A stretch of DNA of 64,000 nt. It comes from Micrasema longulum. Its lineage: Eukaryota > Arthropoda > Insecta > Trichoptera > Brachycentridae. The notes under the pieces are model-generated. The model was given only the letters and a program-made list of their open reading frames with translations. It did not search any database and had not been told where the DNA came from. The stretch is from contig JAGVSM010002914.1 in the NCBI GenBank assembly GCA_022494885.1, positions 62,001 through 126,000 of the forward strand, written 5' to 3'. This document shows positions 36,001 to 51,000 of the stretch, in pieces. A program made the position numbers and the translations under genes. Each line of letters starts with the position of its first letter. The first letter of the stretch is position 1.

Positions 36001-39000
36001 CAAATATATAAATAAATGCTAAATTTATATGATAAATTTCTTATTTTTAATATAATTTATTTAATATATTGCTACGAAATCCTTCTTTTAAATATTTTTA
36101 TATCTTCATTTATTATGGTTGCTACACTCGAAATCAAATCATTTTGGGCTCTATTTGATATTCTAGTAAATGCACTACTAGATAATTGCAAGTGATTTTC
36201 CAAGATACCAACATATTTAGCTAGCAAATCAATAATTTCCAAAAAAATCTTTTTTTTTTTTAAATGAACGCAAAACAAAAATACTCTCGATGGTATAATT
36301 TTAAAACAGTAACCAATTTGAGGTTATTTATTCGACATGACTGTCTTTTATTAAATAATAATCGAAAAAAACGCTAGATGTTAGTAACGTATTCGTTTGT
36401 TCTTTCTAAAACAATATACCTACCAACGTTCAAAAAGCACTGCCTACTAGCTTACACATACACGCGTAATTACAACAGAAATAAAACCCACACATACACA
36501 TATCGTTTACGCATCGCGTTATGTTTATATGGAAGAAAAAGGCATTTGTAGTTCGTGCTTCTCCCGACCCAGGCCGATAGCGGCGCGCTGATCGGTACAA
36601 TATATTACTTAACCGAATTATCTCTGGCACGTTTTTTAAATTTTAAAAATAGTTCTAATATTTTTGATATTATTTTTTGCTATTATTTTAATGAAATTCT
36701 AGTAGGGTAGGCACTGCTTATATGCCTTTATGGAACGTACGCCACTGGGGCTGATAACTTGGCAGGACTCACAAGTCCCGTCAGACGGGAAAGGGTTAAA
36801 ACATCAGTGAACAGAGCCTGAAATCTTGAAAAACAATATCAGTATCCAAAGGCTGTGAAATCATACTAGTCCTGAAATAATAATTGATTCAGGTCAATCA
36901 TGGCAACGCGTATATTACAGATGTCACGTTCTATTAAAAATATTAAATTTGGATTACAAACCATTACAGGTGGCTGGTTAGTAAGTGATTTTTGTGTAAA
37001 GAATATGCATTTAGTAGTTCCACAAATCGACAATGAAACAGTCGTGTCCTGAAACCGGTTAATATTATTATTTAATGATGCAAAATAATCTTACCATCAT
37101 CGCTGTCACTGCCACTGTAGAAAGGATTGAAATCGCTACTTCTGTCCGTTCCCGAAGCGTTTTCCTCATCGTCCATCTCCAGGGTGCTGTTGTTGCCTTC
37201 GTCGGAGTCACTGATGGCCACGGGCGGGGGAGGGGAGGGGGAGCGTTCGGAGCCCGAGGACGAGGAGTACCGCCGCGGCCGCTTGACAGCTCGGCCAGAT
37301 GACCGGCTGCTGGCCATAGTGGCTGGGGCTGGAATTACAATAATCAAATAAATTACCTTAAGGGCCAAGACACAAACTAGCCGGCCACCGACTCTAGATA
37401 TTTTAAGTATTTAGTTACACATCCCGCCTAATATTTTCCAAAATATTTACAATTCAAACAGAGCTCAAAGTTTTTCTACGAACTGACAAATAAATCCATG
37501 CATTGATAGAATTATTTTCAAACATCATGGCGCGCTGTAAGTAAAAACTTGCACTATAAATTTGTATGGAGAAAGGCGGCTTTAGTATTTTACAATATTC
37601 CCAAAGTCTGATTGAATCACAGAGAAAATGTAATTACTTTGCAGTGGTTTTAATGCATTTTATTAAAAAATCTTTTCATAATCTCTCATAAAAGAAAATA
37701 AATAATACTTTAATGGTACAATGTTTTAAGTATGTCCGAATGCTTGCAGACTGGCTGGATTTTCTCCCTAAGGAGTTGTTCATATTTAAATTTGTTGCAA
37801 CAGAGAGGGAAAACATTTTTGAGAAGGGAATATGGGAATCTAGGTATTTACAGGGCTTATGACCTGTCGTTGGCTGGTTTATTTCCCTCTCTGTTGCAAC
37901 AAATTTAAATATGAACAACTCCTTAGGGAGAAAATCCAGCCAGTCCGCAAGCATTTAGACATACTCAAAACATTGTACCATGAAAGTATTATTTATTTTC
38001 TTTTATGAGAGATTATGAAAGGAATTTTTAATAAAATATCTGTTACAGAAGCACGGAGTATGACAAAGACATTTTGATTTAAGATTTCCATCCTATATAC
38101 CTTAGATATTAACCTAACTATCCGCATAGAATTAACAATTCAATCATCAGTTATTATTTCTGTTGGAATGAAGCCAATTGTTCCAACGAAAGAATTATAA
38201 ATGTAGTAGAAAAAAAGAGGTAAAGATCTTCTTAACTTGGCACTACAATGCAGTTAGAAGAACAAATAACAGACATCATATTTAAATCAGATTTTTTCAA
38301 AGGCAACTCACGTGCTTTCCTCTTCGGCACAGTATGCTTTCCATTCTTGGGCTTTTCTATGGCGGGAACAGTAGAACTGGCCTTCTTGGGAGGCTCCAGA
38401 CCTAACAATCGGTGTATCCGATTCCGATCTGGAGCTGGGAAATGTTTTTCTACCAGTGTCTGCATTACGCCCCTGGAAATAAATCATTTTATTTAGGAAC
38501 ACATTCAAATTAGTTGTGTAATTTATTTGCGGATGTTTGTTGTAATCAACTATCAAATAAAAAAATTAACCAACTGGTTACGCTTTAAACTTACTCTTAT
38601 TTTATTTATTTATTGAAACCAACACAGCCGTACAAGCTGTATCAGTCCTTTAAATGATGTTCAGTGAGTTTTTTAAAATATCAATTTGTTATTGGACTAT
38701 CAAACTAAGTCATAAACTTATGTATCTTATTATCATAACTACGATTTTTTAAAGTTTTTTAATTTTGAAAATGCCCACTGAAACATCAAAATTACACCAC
38801 CCAAGATGTCAGGAGTTCAAGTCAGTGAATTTTTCTGACATTTAAAAGTAGAACCCCATACCATAAAAACAAATTATCTGTACCCGCTAAATGTCAAAAA
38901 ACGTGGCAACTCCGGAAACCGAAAATCTGTTGTCGGTTGCCACAAAAACATAACAACCGACGGCATGGAATGCTCTCCCAGCAGAAGTCCGAAACTGTGA

Positions 39001-42000
39001 GAGTGAAGTGATGTTTCGGAAGAAACTTAAAACCCACTTGTTCTCTAAATCATTTGAATAAATTCTTAGCATGTGGTGACAAAGTAAATTATTTTTCTTA
39101 AATTAAAAGGTTAAAATTAAATTTATATATTTATATAATCACTTTGTAAAGCGCCCTTGAGGTATTATATTACGAAAATGGCGCTATATAAGTTATCCAT
39201 AATTATTATTATTATTACGATGTTTCAAAGAAGTTAGAAACTTGGCCCAACAACTAAATGCTCCAATTTTTACTGCGAGAAAAAAAACATTTTTTATATC
39301 CAATTTCCCTTAGCACAAAACAAATGTTTTTATAAATATTTTTTTTTAATTATGACATTTTTTTTTTGACCAGTCTCTTTTTTGGTTGGCTGGAAGATAT
39401 TCCTTTTACCAATAGCCCGATAAAGTGGATAAATTTTTGTAATTAAAAAAAGAATAAACTAACTTGGCTGTTGATACGAAATCATTGAGTTCCCCATCAT
39501 CCCTCTCCAACTGCTCCAGAGTACGTGCCTCTCCTGTGCTCTGTAGACCGATGACCACACACTTGCCACACTTCACAGCCTCTCGCGCCACTACCACTGC
39601 GTGATTTACCTGCAAGCGACAATCAAATCTAATTTCACTAACCCCTAAAGAAGATAGGAAATACTATGAAAAATCTATGCATTTCGTTGCCTTAATTTGA
39701 ATACAATATAAGTCACTAATACCCGTATGCAGAGACAAAACTTAAGGCGAGGAAAGTACATTCTAATTTCAAATGCAGAGAATAACCCGAAGGTGAAGAT
39801 AATAGAATGTACTTTCCTCACCTTAAGGTTTGAAACTGTAGTAGTGTTCTTGTAAAGGAATAAAAATTGTGTAACACAAATAACAAAGTTTTATTTTCAT
39901 AATAATTTATGCGTTATTACATTACCCACTACAACATTTTTCGCGCCGTATTTCACGAATAATTGCCACTTTTTCTTATTACTTATTAGTAGACATCACC
40001 CATTCGTCGCGTTCATTATGCATTGAGCATAGAACATGAATAAATATGAAAAACATAGTAAAAATCCCCGAAACAAGGATGTAATCTGATCCTAGTGCCC
40101 TTCAGCATCAGTCCTTTACGTTAGCCACCTATTTGGATTTTATTACTTAAGTTCTTATTTCAAAAACAATATTTTTCACGATTGAAGAGTTTTTGCCCAA
40201 TTGTTGACAATATTTTTGTTCGGTATGTCCAAAAAATAGCTCGTTATAAAAGTGAATAAATGTATGGGGAAAACCATAAACTAAAATGTCAACAAATGTT
40301 TCCTCACTACATCCGAGAAATGTGTCACTTTTGAGAAAGAGAAGCCATGATGTTACCTTTGAAGCGATGCAGAGGTACTTAAAGAATCGCTGATGAGCCG
40401 ACCAGAACTGTCCCCACATGGTTTTTTTCATTCTGTTTTCCGCGTCTATTAGTTCTGCAGCTTCTGTGAATTTTTGCATAGCTTCGACCCACTGCAAATA
40501 ATTTAATCAAAATAACAATTAACAGGTAGGTAGCCTAGAAAACACAATTCATTTAAAAACCTCGACAAATTTGATTATTATTTATCAATCCACATCATAT
40601 ACAAATATAATGACTTCAGATTATTCTAATCAATTAATAAAAGAGAATACACGATAGTAAAAAAGACCAATAAATAATATGAGCCGATTTTTTGTTCAGT
40701 GCAATGTATGCATATGTAATTCATCGAATATAAGCAAATATTTTTTTTTGTTTGTTTTCAGTTGACTATGCTCTATATTATAAACTATATTTTAAACTAA
40801 CACTAAGTACGCTATTCTAGAAAGTATGAATATTTTTTTTAAAGACTTAGAAGCTTTGTATATCAGGTAAGAATTGCATAAATTAAGCATATTATTTATT
40901 AAATACTTTTTTTTTACTCTCTTATTAATATTTAATTTAAACTCTTTTATTTCCATAATTATATAAAATCATGATTTACAACCCCTGCTTGCACTCGTAT
41001 ATAACATAGAAATTAGTTTAGTCTCCCACCAGTCTGACGATGTCGGTCACGACGAAACTCGGTCGCTGGTAAAAATTTATAAATAAAAGTGGAATAAAAC
41101 TATCTACGTATTTTTATTATTATAAGTATAAAAGATACATGAAAATTTAAAACAAATTCCCGATTAATATAGGAACACTTACCAAAGCAACAGATCTATC
41201 GTATGTCTCTTTGAATTCCTTAGTAAGAGGCACTTCTTCAATTTTAAAAGCCACTCCGTGAAATGATAACTGTCGGGCGATGTACATTCCTCTGAGCTTC
41301 ATGTCCATGGCCACGATCTCCATAGCACCAACGCCTCTGAAATTATTTATAGAGATTAGAGAGATTAAATTATTAGAGAGTTCATAAGGATCATAAAAAT
41401 TACTAATTTAAAAATACTTTTTTGACGAGATTTTTGTCATTTTGAACAAAACAATGAAGAATTCTACGATACATGAAACAATTTGTTTCAAAACAATAGT
41501 ATAAAAATTTTGACGCTTGTGGTAGGAAAAATAAACATTTGACTCAAATGCTTGTAAAATACTCTGCTGACTTTTCTTGAACAGAATACGTCAAGTCAAC
41601 CGGATATTTTGAATAAACAAATTGCATAATAAAGCTTCAGCACTATACTGTTGCTCAACAGCTATGCAGACGTATTGAAGAAAGGCTATTTTATTTACAG
41701 AACTAAAAAAGTGTGAAATGTTAAGTTGGCTAGAATGCTGCGGATACCATGAACATCCCATAGGACTAATGTTTCTATAATCCGAGAATTGGGTATTGAA
41801 CAGCGTCTTTCTTCCATTATGCATATCTGTGTTCTCAGATACTTTTGCCGCATTACGAGGCGAAGATTCGGATACATGGAAAAATTGGCGGTGCACGAAC
41901 AAGTAGCTGGAATTTGATTTTGCGGAAGAAGTCCTACAAGACGGATAGACTTGGTGACAGAAACTGGTGGAGGCGGACCCTAATGACATGCCTCCCTCCT

Positions 42001-45000
42001 GTCAACATTTAATTGTACGGCAAATTTAATTAAAAAAAAAAAAGCAAAAAGCAAAAAGCAAAAGCAAGATATTATATTTATTATTACTAACCTCTTTTCT
42101 ACCGCAGATATGAAGTCATTGAATGTAGGGAAAGGAGTGCCCTCCCCCCACATGCCGAGCCTGACCATGTACGCCATGTTTCTGGGCTCCGACGCCCCTG
42201 TGGCTGATGCGTAAACGACTCTGGCATTGGGGAGCCTCTTCTGGAGCTCCAAGGCTGTGAGGCCGGTCTTGGTGGGCTTGGAAGACCCCACAGGGCATAA
42301 GTTCTTAGCTTTGTGGCACTCGTCAAAAACAATCTGTATTTTATTTGGTCAAGGTAGAATATCGGTGTTTTTCGTGGACGTTAAGAAATAGCATTTTAAC
42401 CATACCAATACAAAGTTAAATTAATTTTAAAATACAATTAATCGCTGATATCTTAAAAAGTAAATTAACGGAGGTCATAATCGGGTGTACATTTTTCTGT
42501 GCGGGTAATGTGATGTCTTAATTTTAGCGCAATATTGTTATTCTTCAGATTGCAAATCGCTAACTAATACAAAGAAATAATTTCAGTAATTATCTCAAAA
42601 CTGGTTATTTTACCTAAGCTATCTAGCAACTTTATTGCTTCTTAACGAGCCCGTTTTCCCCGTGCAGTGGCAACGTAGCGTGGATTGGCACCTGGCGTGG
42701 TTTTCAAATGAGCACCTTTTGAAATAAAACAACAAATACTTACTTAATGTGCTTATGCGACTTTATTTTACTAAAATATTTAATAACATGGTCAAAGTTG
42801 ACCTTTCTTTCCCTTTCAATTGACAAAACAGAGAGCGGATAGCCGCGCTTGGCTCATAGTTGATCTTAAATACGATTTAATTAACTTTAATTTTGAAAAG
42901 CTTCTTTCACACGAAGCCACCGAAACGCAAATAGTTAGGAAGAATCTGAGACACAGCGCTAGATTCGGAACGGAAGAATAGTCCCATTTTACAATGAATC
43001 TCAGAACCTGCGGGGTAGTCTACTGGACTGCCACTTGGCAAGAAATGCCGGTAGATATTGATATATTTAATGGTTTCTAAAACGTAACAAACAAAGAACA
43101 TATTCACGTTATTAGCTTTATTAACAATTTCCTGCGTGTAAACATACGACAATTACTTACAATCGCGCTTCAAAATATACAAATTTGTGTCTTATATGGA
43201 TAGGTGAATGAAGAATTCGCTCGCCCCCCGCGCTCACCCCACTTGTCGCGCGTGCTCGTGATTGTGCGAGTATTTTTTCTGCGCTGCACTGTGGACGGTG
43301 TCACCCCGTGGTCACGCTGCCACTGTCCCCATGTACCCCCTTTAAATCTTTGATTAAGACAAATTGTCACCGGCCTTAGAATAGACGTCCATCTAGTAAT
43401 AAACACATTATTTAAGGATACACATCCGTCGAAGTCTTCACCACACCACTGAAGCAGTTGCTTCAGTCTGGATTTATATTTCCCTATTGAAGATTGGGAT
43501 TCCCCAATGAGGGCCGAGTAGGTGGAGAACACGACTCCCTTCTTCACATTTCCATTCACCGCAGATGATATTTTAGCATACTTAAACTGAAACAGATGAG
43601 AGATATTTTGAGTACTTTTTTAAATATTATTTATTTCTTTTTTTATTAATTTATTATCATATTATATACGTATATGTTAGTTTGCCTTAGCACGGGTCTT
43701 CCCCTACTAGGCTTTATATATAGTTGGATAATTTATATAGCGCCATTTTTGTGAAAATCACCTCAAGGGCGCTGACTGCTTTATAATATTATTAATAAAA
43801 ATTAACAAACTTGAAAATAGACGAACTATATCTGAATTATGCTATTTATATAAATTATTAAATAATAAAGTAGGTACTCTTTTAATCTACTCTCCAAAAT
43901 TAATCTTAGTGTCCCCTTTCGCGTGACAAGAAATAAGCTTTTATTCCATCTGCCCGTCTGTAGGACTAACTATGCACAACACTCTTTCCTCTATCGTTCT
44001 TGCTCTAACTATAAGGTTTTTTTTTCATCTATTGATGTATTTAACACGCCCCTTTATTTATTTATAAATAAATTAAGACTGACTTTTTCTGGCTGCGATA
44101 AGGTCCCACTTGCTATTTACTGATGTTCACACTTACACACACCTGAGCACTTACTCCCACATACACACCTATACACATAAACACACACTTATTTTGTACC
44201 ACAATTTAGTATGTATGATTTTTATTTCGAAACTTCGCTGGTCTGTCATTAAACCGTATCTTTTTTATATTTATATATATATAATTCCTCTGTACGTGTG
44301 TGTGATGTCACCGTACTCCTCCTAAACCGCTTAACCGATTTACGTGCGGTTTTCAGAGAAACATAGATTTTTGCGCTGTGCGTGTTTGTAGATATTAAAA
44401 TCTTCAATCGAATATGTAAAAAAGAAGTTAGAAGCATAAATGTTTAATTCATCGATCTAACAGGGTTGCATTCGAGGAGATGGAAAGATGTTGTTTTTTT
44501 GTGTATAAAAAAAGTTTGTTTTTGAATGTTTACAAACAGCATTTGTTTTTTTTTTTTTAAATATAAATTTTATATTTGAAGCACTAACTTTGTGGTTATT
44601 CATTATAATAAAATAAATAAAACGACTTTGTTTTAACCACAATTTTTTTTAGCACTAGGTTTTTAGCTTTGAAACCGGTCGGTGGAAAAAAATTAGTGGT
44701 TAAAAACAAAATTGTTTTATTTATTTTGTTCAAAATTTTTTATTTTTTTTAATTTTGCCGAGATAAGGCTCAACTAGATAGTGCGAAACTTCTAACGAGT
44801 GGAGACGATTCCTACTTATCACCCTGGCCAACTTCACGAGGAGCGATCATGGATCAAGTATTTTTAATTTAGTAATATAATGTACCTTATTGAGTGGATG
44901 TACATCTATTTTAGAGGCGCCTATGTCTTTGAGATCTCTCTCTGCATCATACTTGAGATCATTAGATACGGATACCCAGATGGCTCTCTTCCTTCCCTTC

Positions 45001-48000
45001 AGATAATTTTCAAATATTATTCCGGCTATCGTTCTGCCTTTTCCCACTCCGGCACCATCGCCTGTAACCATAAGATTTATTGTATATAATATATAATATA
45101 AACTAAATTGCAAGAACGAAGAACATCGACCGATCTTACGACTTTATATAAAATAATAAAACCAATGTTTGATACCCCTGATCTACTGAAATTGATTTCA
45201 TTCTATGTACCACCTAGATTAAGCAGAACATCTACAATATTTAATTGTCAAAATTCTCGAACGGTAGCTCAATATAACTCACCCATTGTTAGATTACAGA
45301 ATACCGGGAATGAATATGCATCACATTTTGATATATTTAGTTTATCTCTGCCTAACTTAAAAAATAAAGTGACCAACATATTTTTATCAAAAAGAGCAAA
45401 TCATCTTCAGAAGATTGGGTTGGAATAGTTATAATTTGATTGATTAATGTATTTTGTTATTGTATAATTTCTTTAAAATATATACGTATTTCAAGTAATT
45501 CATAATGTGTACAGTACATTAATATTTCATACTCGATTTTTTTTTTTTAATATTTTTATTTTTAAGCACTCTTTATACCACATATATGTAAATGGCAGAA
45601 ATGCCGTATCTAAATAAATAAATAAATAAATAATATATAATAACAAATTTTAGCAATCTCGCCTCATTAAAAACCTTCCAGATACAATAATATGCACCAT
45701 GAAGAAAGAGTGAGTAATAAAATTAATTCAAAAGACGTTAAGGAATAATGTTGTGTACATAAAACCTCCAAAATACAAAAGTTTGATTTTTCCTTGTTCT
45801 TCAAAATTCCAAATCGTTTTTTTGGGTTAGTGACTTTTGCCTGAACGGCGACAATGTGAACCTATGTCCCAAAAGATAATAATATTGTTGGGTTTCAGAC
45901 GCAAGTTGGCAACTACAAATTTTCAAAAAATGGGATTTCTTCATAAATGGCATCAAATAATCTTTATCTAAAAAATAAATATCTCAAATTATATAGATAC
46001 AAAAAAGAATATTTTATAATATTCAGCTTGCAATTTTATTTGAATCGCTGATTTGGGATGAGATTTTAACTTTAAAAGTGCAATATCTCACAACTAGAAA
46101 AACATCGTTTTTGCAAAAAACTAGACGATTATGTAACTGCTGAAACTGATCGGTTTATTGAAAACATACTATGTTTTGTTTAAATTTATTTTAAGATTAT
46201 AGAGCCTTTAGTAGTGCACTTACCAATGAGGAAGCCAGCTCTGGATTTGTCAGGGAGCAGATGTGAGTGCGCTTGTGCCGCGTACACTACGGCCTCCAGC
46301 TGCAGAGCGCTGAGCCTACCCGTGTTGATCGTGTCATCGGGGAGGACCGTTCGGTACCAAACATCGGCGGCCTCGACTGAAGACAGCGACGCCGTCTCTA
46401 CCACGGGATCGGGGTGCTTCTTGCCCAGTTTTACTGGAATATTATACATCCATATATAAATAATTGACCGTCAATACTTTTTCTATGCAAAGGTAAATCA
46501 AAAGCATTTAAATTCTACAGAATGATAGTGATAAGGATGTCAAAGTCAACATGTATTAAAATGTACAAAAATGCATAAAGAAATTTGTTTTCTCACAGTT
46601 GAGTAACAAAATGAAATGTTTTTGTTTTGAAACTAGACATAGAAAAATATAGAATGTGGAGAAAAACAGTCTTAATACTCGTACTATACAAGAATTGTAA
46701 AATGAGTTACTCGAGGAAACAAAAGAAATAACCTAGGAATATTTCATTCCAATCTTAAAAAATATATTATCGGTGAATTTTGATATGACACGATAGCATA
46801 AATAAATCAATTCTTATTACCAAACATATCATTCAGCAAGCAAGAAAAGAATTTTAGTTTAACCGTACTTTTTTACTGTCTGTTTCATATAAAATAATGA
46901 TAAAAAAATATTATTCAAATATATGTATCCGACCTCTCACTCGCTATATTAGAGACCCAATATTTGTTTGTAAATAAGGTCACATCCTGTCAGTCATTAG
47001 TGATGAGAATTCTAAAGAAATATTGTATGATTTTCATAAATAGACACAAGGTAAGAATGAAAGAATCAGAATTTTTCCATTCATAAATTAATCATTTATT
47101 CATATTTCCTCTGAATCTTGAATCGATAATTTAGTTTGAGAAAGGTTCGTAAGTTATACTTGTATCTATTATTGTAATAATAAGCTACTCTTCCTTAAGA
47201 GAATTTTCAATGAAAAGTTAAAACAAAACGTCTTGACTTAGTCCAGTGATTGGATTAAGAAATTGTATCTGTTTATCTGGTAAATTTTTAGTTGATTTAC
47301 GATACAAAGCACCTATCAATCAAGTTCAGGAATGGAAACTAAACTAAGGCATTAGTACGGAAAAAAGTATTTACAATAATTTATTTTTTTAAATACCAAT
47401 TTTATTTACAATTCAATAACTATTTATTGAACGGTAAGCAAAATAAAAACGGAAAAACTAACATTTTGAAGGCATGTAGTCGGCGTAGGTTTCCGCTACA
47501 CCCATTTCTTCATCATCTACCTCTTCTTCTTCACCGACCATCTGAGGGAAAAAAAGACATAATTTTAATCAACACTGCTTTGAGTATGTCAAAATCTTTA
47601 CTTGGTAGTTAATAAAACTCTCGGGGGATTTTATGAAGACATATAAATACATGGCAACAGAGGAAACATTGGTCTCAAATTTTTCAGGCATTTTCTGGTA
47701 ATTAAGTGGAAGAATTTTACCTGCATCAAAAACTCTTTTTCTCCCTATACTTCAGGTGCCAGTTAAGAAACAGTGAAATATAGACCTCCCGGGAATCAAA
47801 CATGGTGGGCTAACACGCCAACCGCTAAACTATGAGGTTGACTTATCTCCACTATATTTCTTTTCCGGAATTCCCACCCGAGTAATCATCAAATCAAAAA
47901 CGCTCGTCCAGGATTCTGGTTCTATTCCACACACGAAACTGTATTATTCATCCGCCCGGACACAAATAAAAACACTATTGAACTAGCCAATATCATGTCA

Positions 48001-51000
48001 GCCCCGAAAATAGCAATATTTATTTTAATTGACATAAATGGAATAAATAAAAGACCACACAAAATTCAAAATTATTATTTTAAAAATACAATTGTGTAAC
48101 TATAACAATAGTAAGCAAGTAAATATACATAAGTTCTTTTTTAAATATATAATAAAACATTTTCAAACATTGAGAAATGTCTAAGAATTATATTGTAAGT
48201 TAAAAATGAGATTCAACTCGATTTATAATTGGTCCAGAACCAAATATATTAGTCTTATCTTAATACTCATTACCATATCTATGGAGTCCGGGGATAGGCG
48301 AGTACATGTGATAGTTGGTTATAGAGCTCGTGAAATAAAAAGGAGATCTACGGTGGGTATGTCAGCCGGGTACATGGATACACACCAACTCCAGTAAATC
48401 TTGACAGTCAATAAATGTGTTGATTACTTTATAAGGAGTAAAAGGTATGTTAAACTTTGTCTATCTTAAGATTGTAAAACAATATTTTCCCAAGTTGTAA
48501 GTTACCTTTTGCTGTTCTCCCCACATACTGGAGACCGGCATCCCCCCCTGGCCTCCCCAGCCCGCCCCCATTCCCCCCAGCATGCCCGCCAGGGGTCCTC
48601 CCATGCCCCCGGCCAGGATCTGGTTCAAGTTCTGCAGCAAGAAAGGGTTCATTGTAAGCCCCATTCCCGCCATCTCCACTGGAAGGGAAATAAGACGATA
48701 AGATAACTGGCATATTTGATGAGATTAAATCGTAGATAACCATGAAAAATTGCATAGATCAACCAGAGAAAGTACTAATACATAAACATCACTAAAATGT
48801 TCCAATAATGAAGAGGAAACTCTTTCTCTTAGATGCAATTTGACACACATATATAACAAGCACTAATCTACGCGCATAAACTAATGTGGAAACACTAATA
48901 TTTTTCATTATTTATTGTGTAAAATAACATACACAGTATGCCTCGTTTTATACTAAAATTTTATAATATTACTAATCATGTACACTATTTGATTTACAAA
49001 TAAAACGAGACAAAAATTCAATCAGGCTGTCAATAAAATTTTTATGTTTGAGCATGCAGTGAATGAATTAAATGTGAAAATAAGCACATAAAACACAGTG
49101 ATATGTTAGAAACACAATATTTAACAACACAGAATTTTATTTTGACTAACAAAAGCATACAAAAAAAATGCATCAAGCAAAAAATAAATAGATGTGTGCG
49201 AACACTAAAATGTGTGGAATGTAAATTAAACAGTTGATACAACTAGTCAAGCAACAATTAATGAGTAATAAATAACAGTCTTTCTTTAAATGTCACACTT
49301 CTCAATGCTCTAAGCACTACATTACAATCAGACACAAATATCTCATCACCTCAATACTAAAAAATAGTAAACGAACTGTAATACTGTGTACTGAGTGTAA
49401 ATAAAAAAAATTGTGTTTTAAAAATGCATATGTTTATTCAGATTAAGTATTTCATACTACATTGTACAATTCGCACAATGCTTCAATCAAATTTCCAAAC
49501 ATTTCGCACATTATATAATAAATAAATGATACAAAAAATATTTTAAGCAAAACTTGCAGCATACGTATTGTTACAAGTTAAAAGTTTGTGTTAAACTTCG
49601 AAAGCATGTTTTACAGCTACTGTATTCGTCGAACTGGGCTGAAAAAACTATATTACAAAATAGAGGCGAAAGTTTGAGTTTTGCTAATTAAAAAATGAGA
49701 TATTATAGGAATTAGCAGAGCATCAGTATTGGCAAAATGTGTGAATCATTTAGATACGAAATTTCAAAACTATTCACATATTTTACACATTTAACTTATC
49801 GTTTTAATTTAATTTTCTTTGTTGACCATCAGGCATTTTCTCCTAAGGATGCATCTTCAAAAACAGGTGCCTTGACTGAGTATATTTTAGATTTGTACCT
49901 TAATAATAATTAACAAAAAATAAGTACCTTAGAGTCGAAACTCACATTTGGAAATTTTGCATAAATATAAAAAAATGTGTAACCTATTCTATGTAACTTT
50001 TCATCTACCAACCTTTTTTGGAGTCGAAACTTAACTCAAATTCCTTATATTTTTAATGAACTCGACGTAACACTTATTTTTTAGTGAGAGGGTTGTCTTA
50101 AGTGTTACTTCACCTTATTTATTTAAAATATTATATTTGAGTTCTAATAAATAATTAGGCTTTGACTTTATATTTTAATCATTTATTGTATTTTTACCTC
50201 TATTTGTGTTAATGTAAGAACATTTTTTATGCCAATTTGTACCTTGTATGATTTTGAAATAAATTAATGAGTGAGAAAAGGCAGAGGTATTTGCAATTTT
50301 TCTACACTTATTTTTTTTAAATAAAATGCGCGTTTTCATTCTAGGTTTAATCAAAAGACATCTTCCAAAAAATGGATTTTTAACAGCTACGGAAACTAAG
50401 GATAAATATAATTCTATAAAACTGACTACACGAATACGGCTTTGTAGTAAGGTAAAAGCTCAGCGTGCGTAACTCACTCTGGGCGAGCAGAGAGGCGGCG
50501 TTGTACGCAGCGGCGGTGGGGCTCGGCTGCATGGAGGCTGCGCCCTTGTGCATCATAGTGCCCCGCATGGAGGGCGGGACTCCGCTGGTCGGAGGCAGGT
50601 AGCCCATCATCCCGGCTCCCATAGCGGCTGACACATACACACATTGTTACATCCCTATCCGCATTTTCCACTACTCGACACTATTCGAAGGACGAGTCTA
50701 AAAATATTTTATCTGAAGAGACGGAGAAATTTTAGACAAAGAATCTCATGTACTTATATTCGAGTATATGTTTCATCATCATAATGATCATTCCCTTTCC
50801 GAACCTAATAGTGCATAGGACACTCCATTGGTACACCGATCGCAGTGTATCTTTATCATTTTTGTTGCATGAAGGTAAGATGATCAGTCTTACGCTTCAG
50901 GTACCAACCAGTCCAGGGACTATGAAATATTCTATGTTTATAGGTTTACGGGTTTTTTTTCACCACAAAAGGCCAGGTGGCCCCAGGCTTGAGAAAAATC

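Noticed and set aside
43170..43421. Continuation of sno exon 43586-43422 past position 43422
   Set aside because: The frame stays open, but conserved protein jumps to IVFDECHK at 42333 and GTATCC at 43421 is a phase-correct donor; the tail is read-through into the intron.
44135..44190. CA-rich tract as a regulatory element
   Set aside because: Ordinary degenerate microsatellite.
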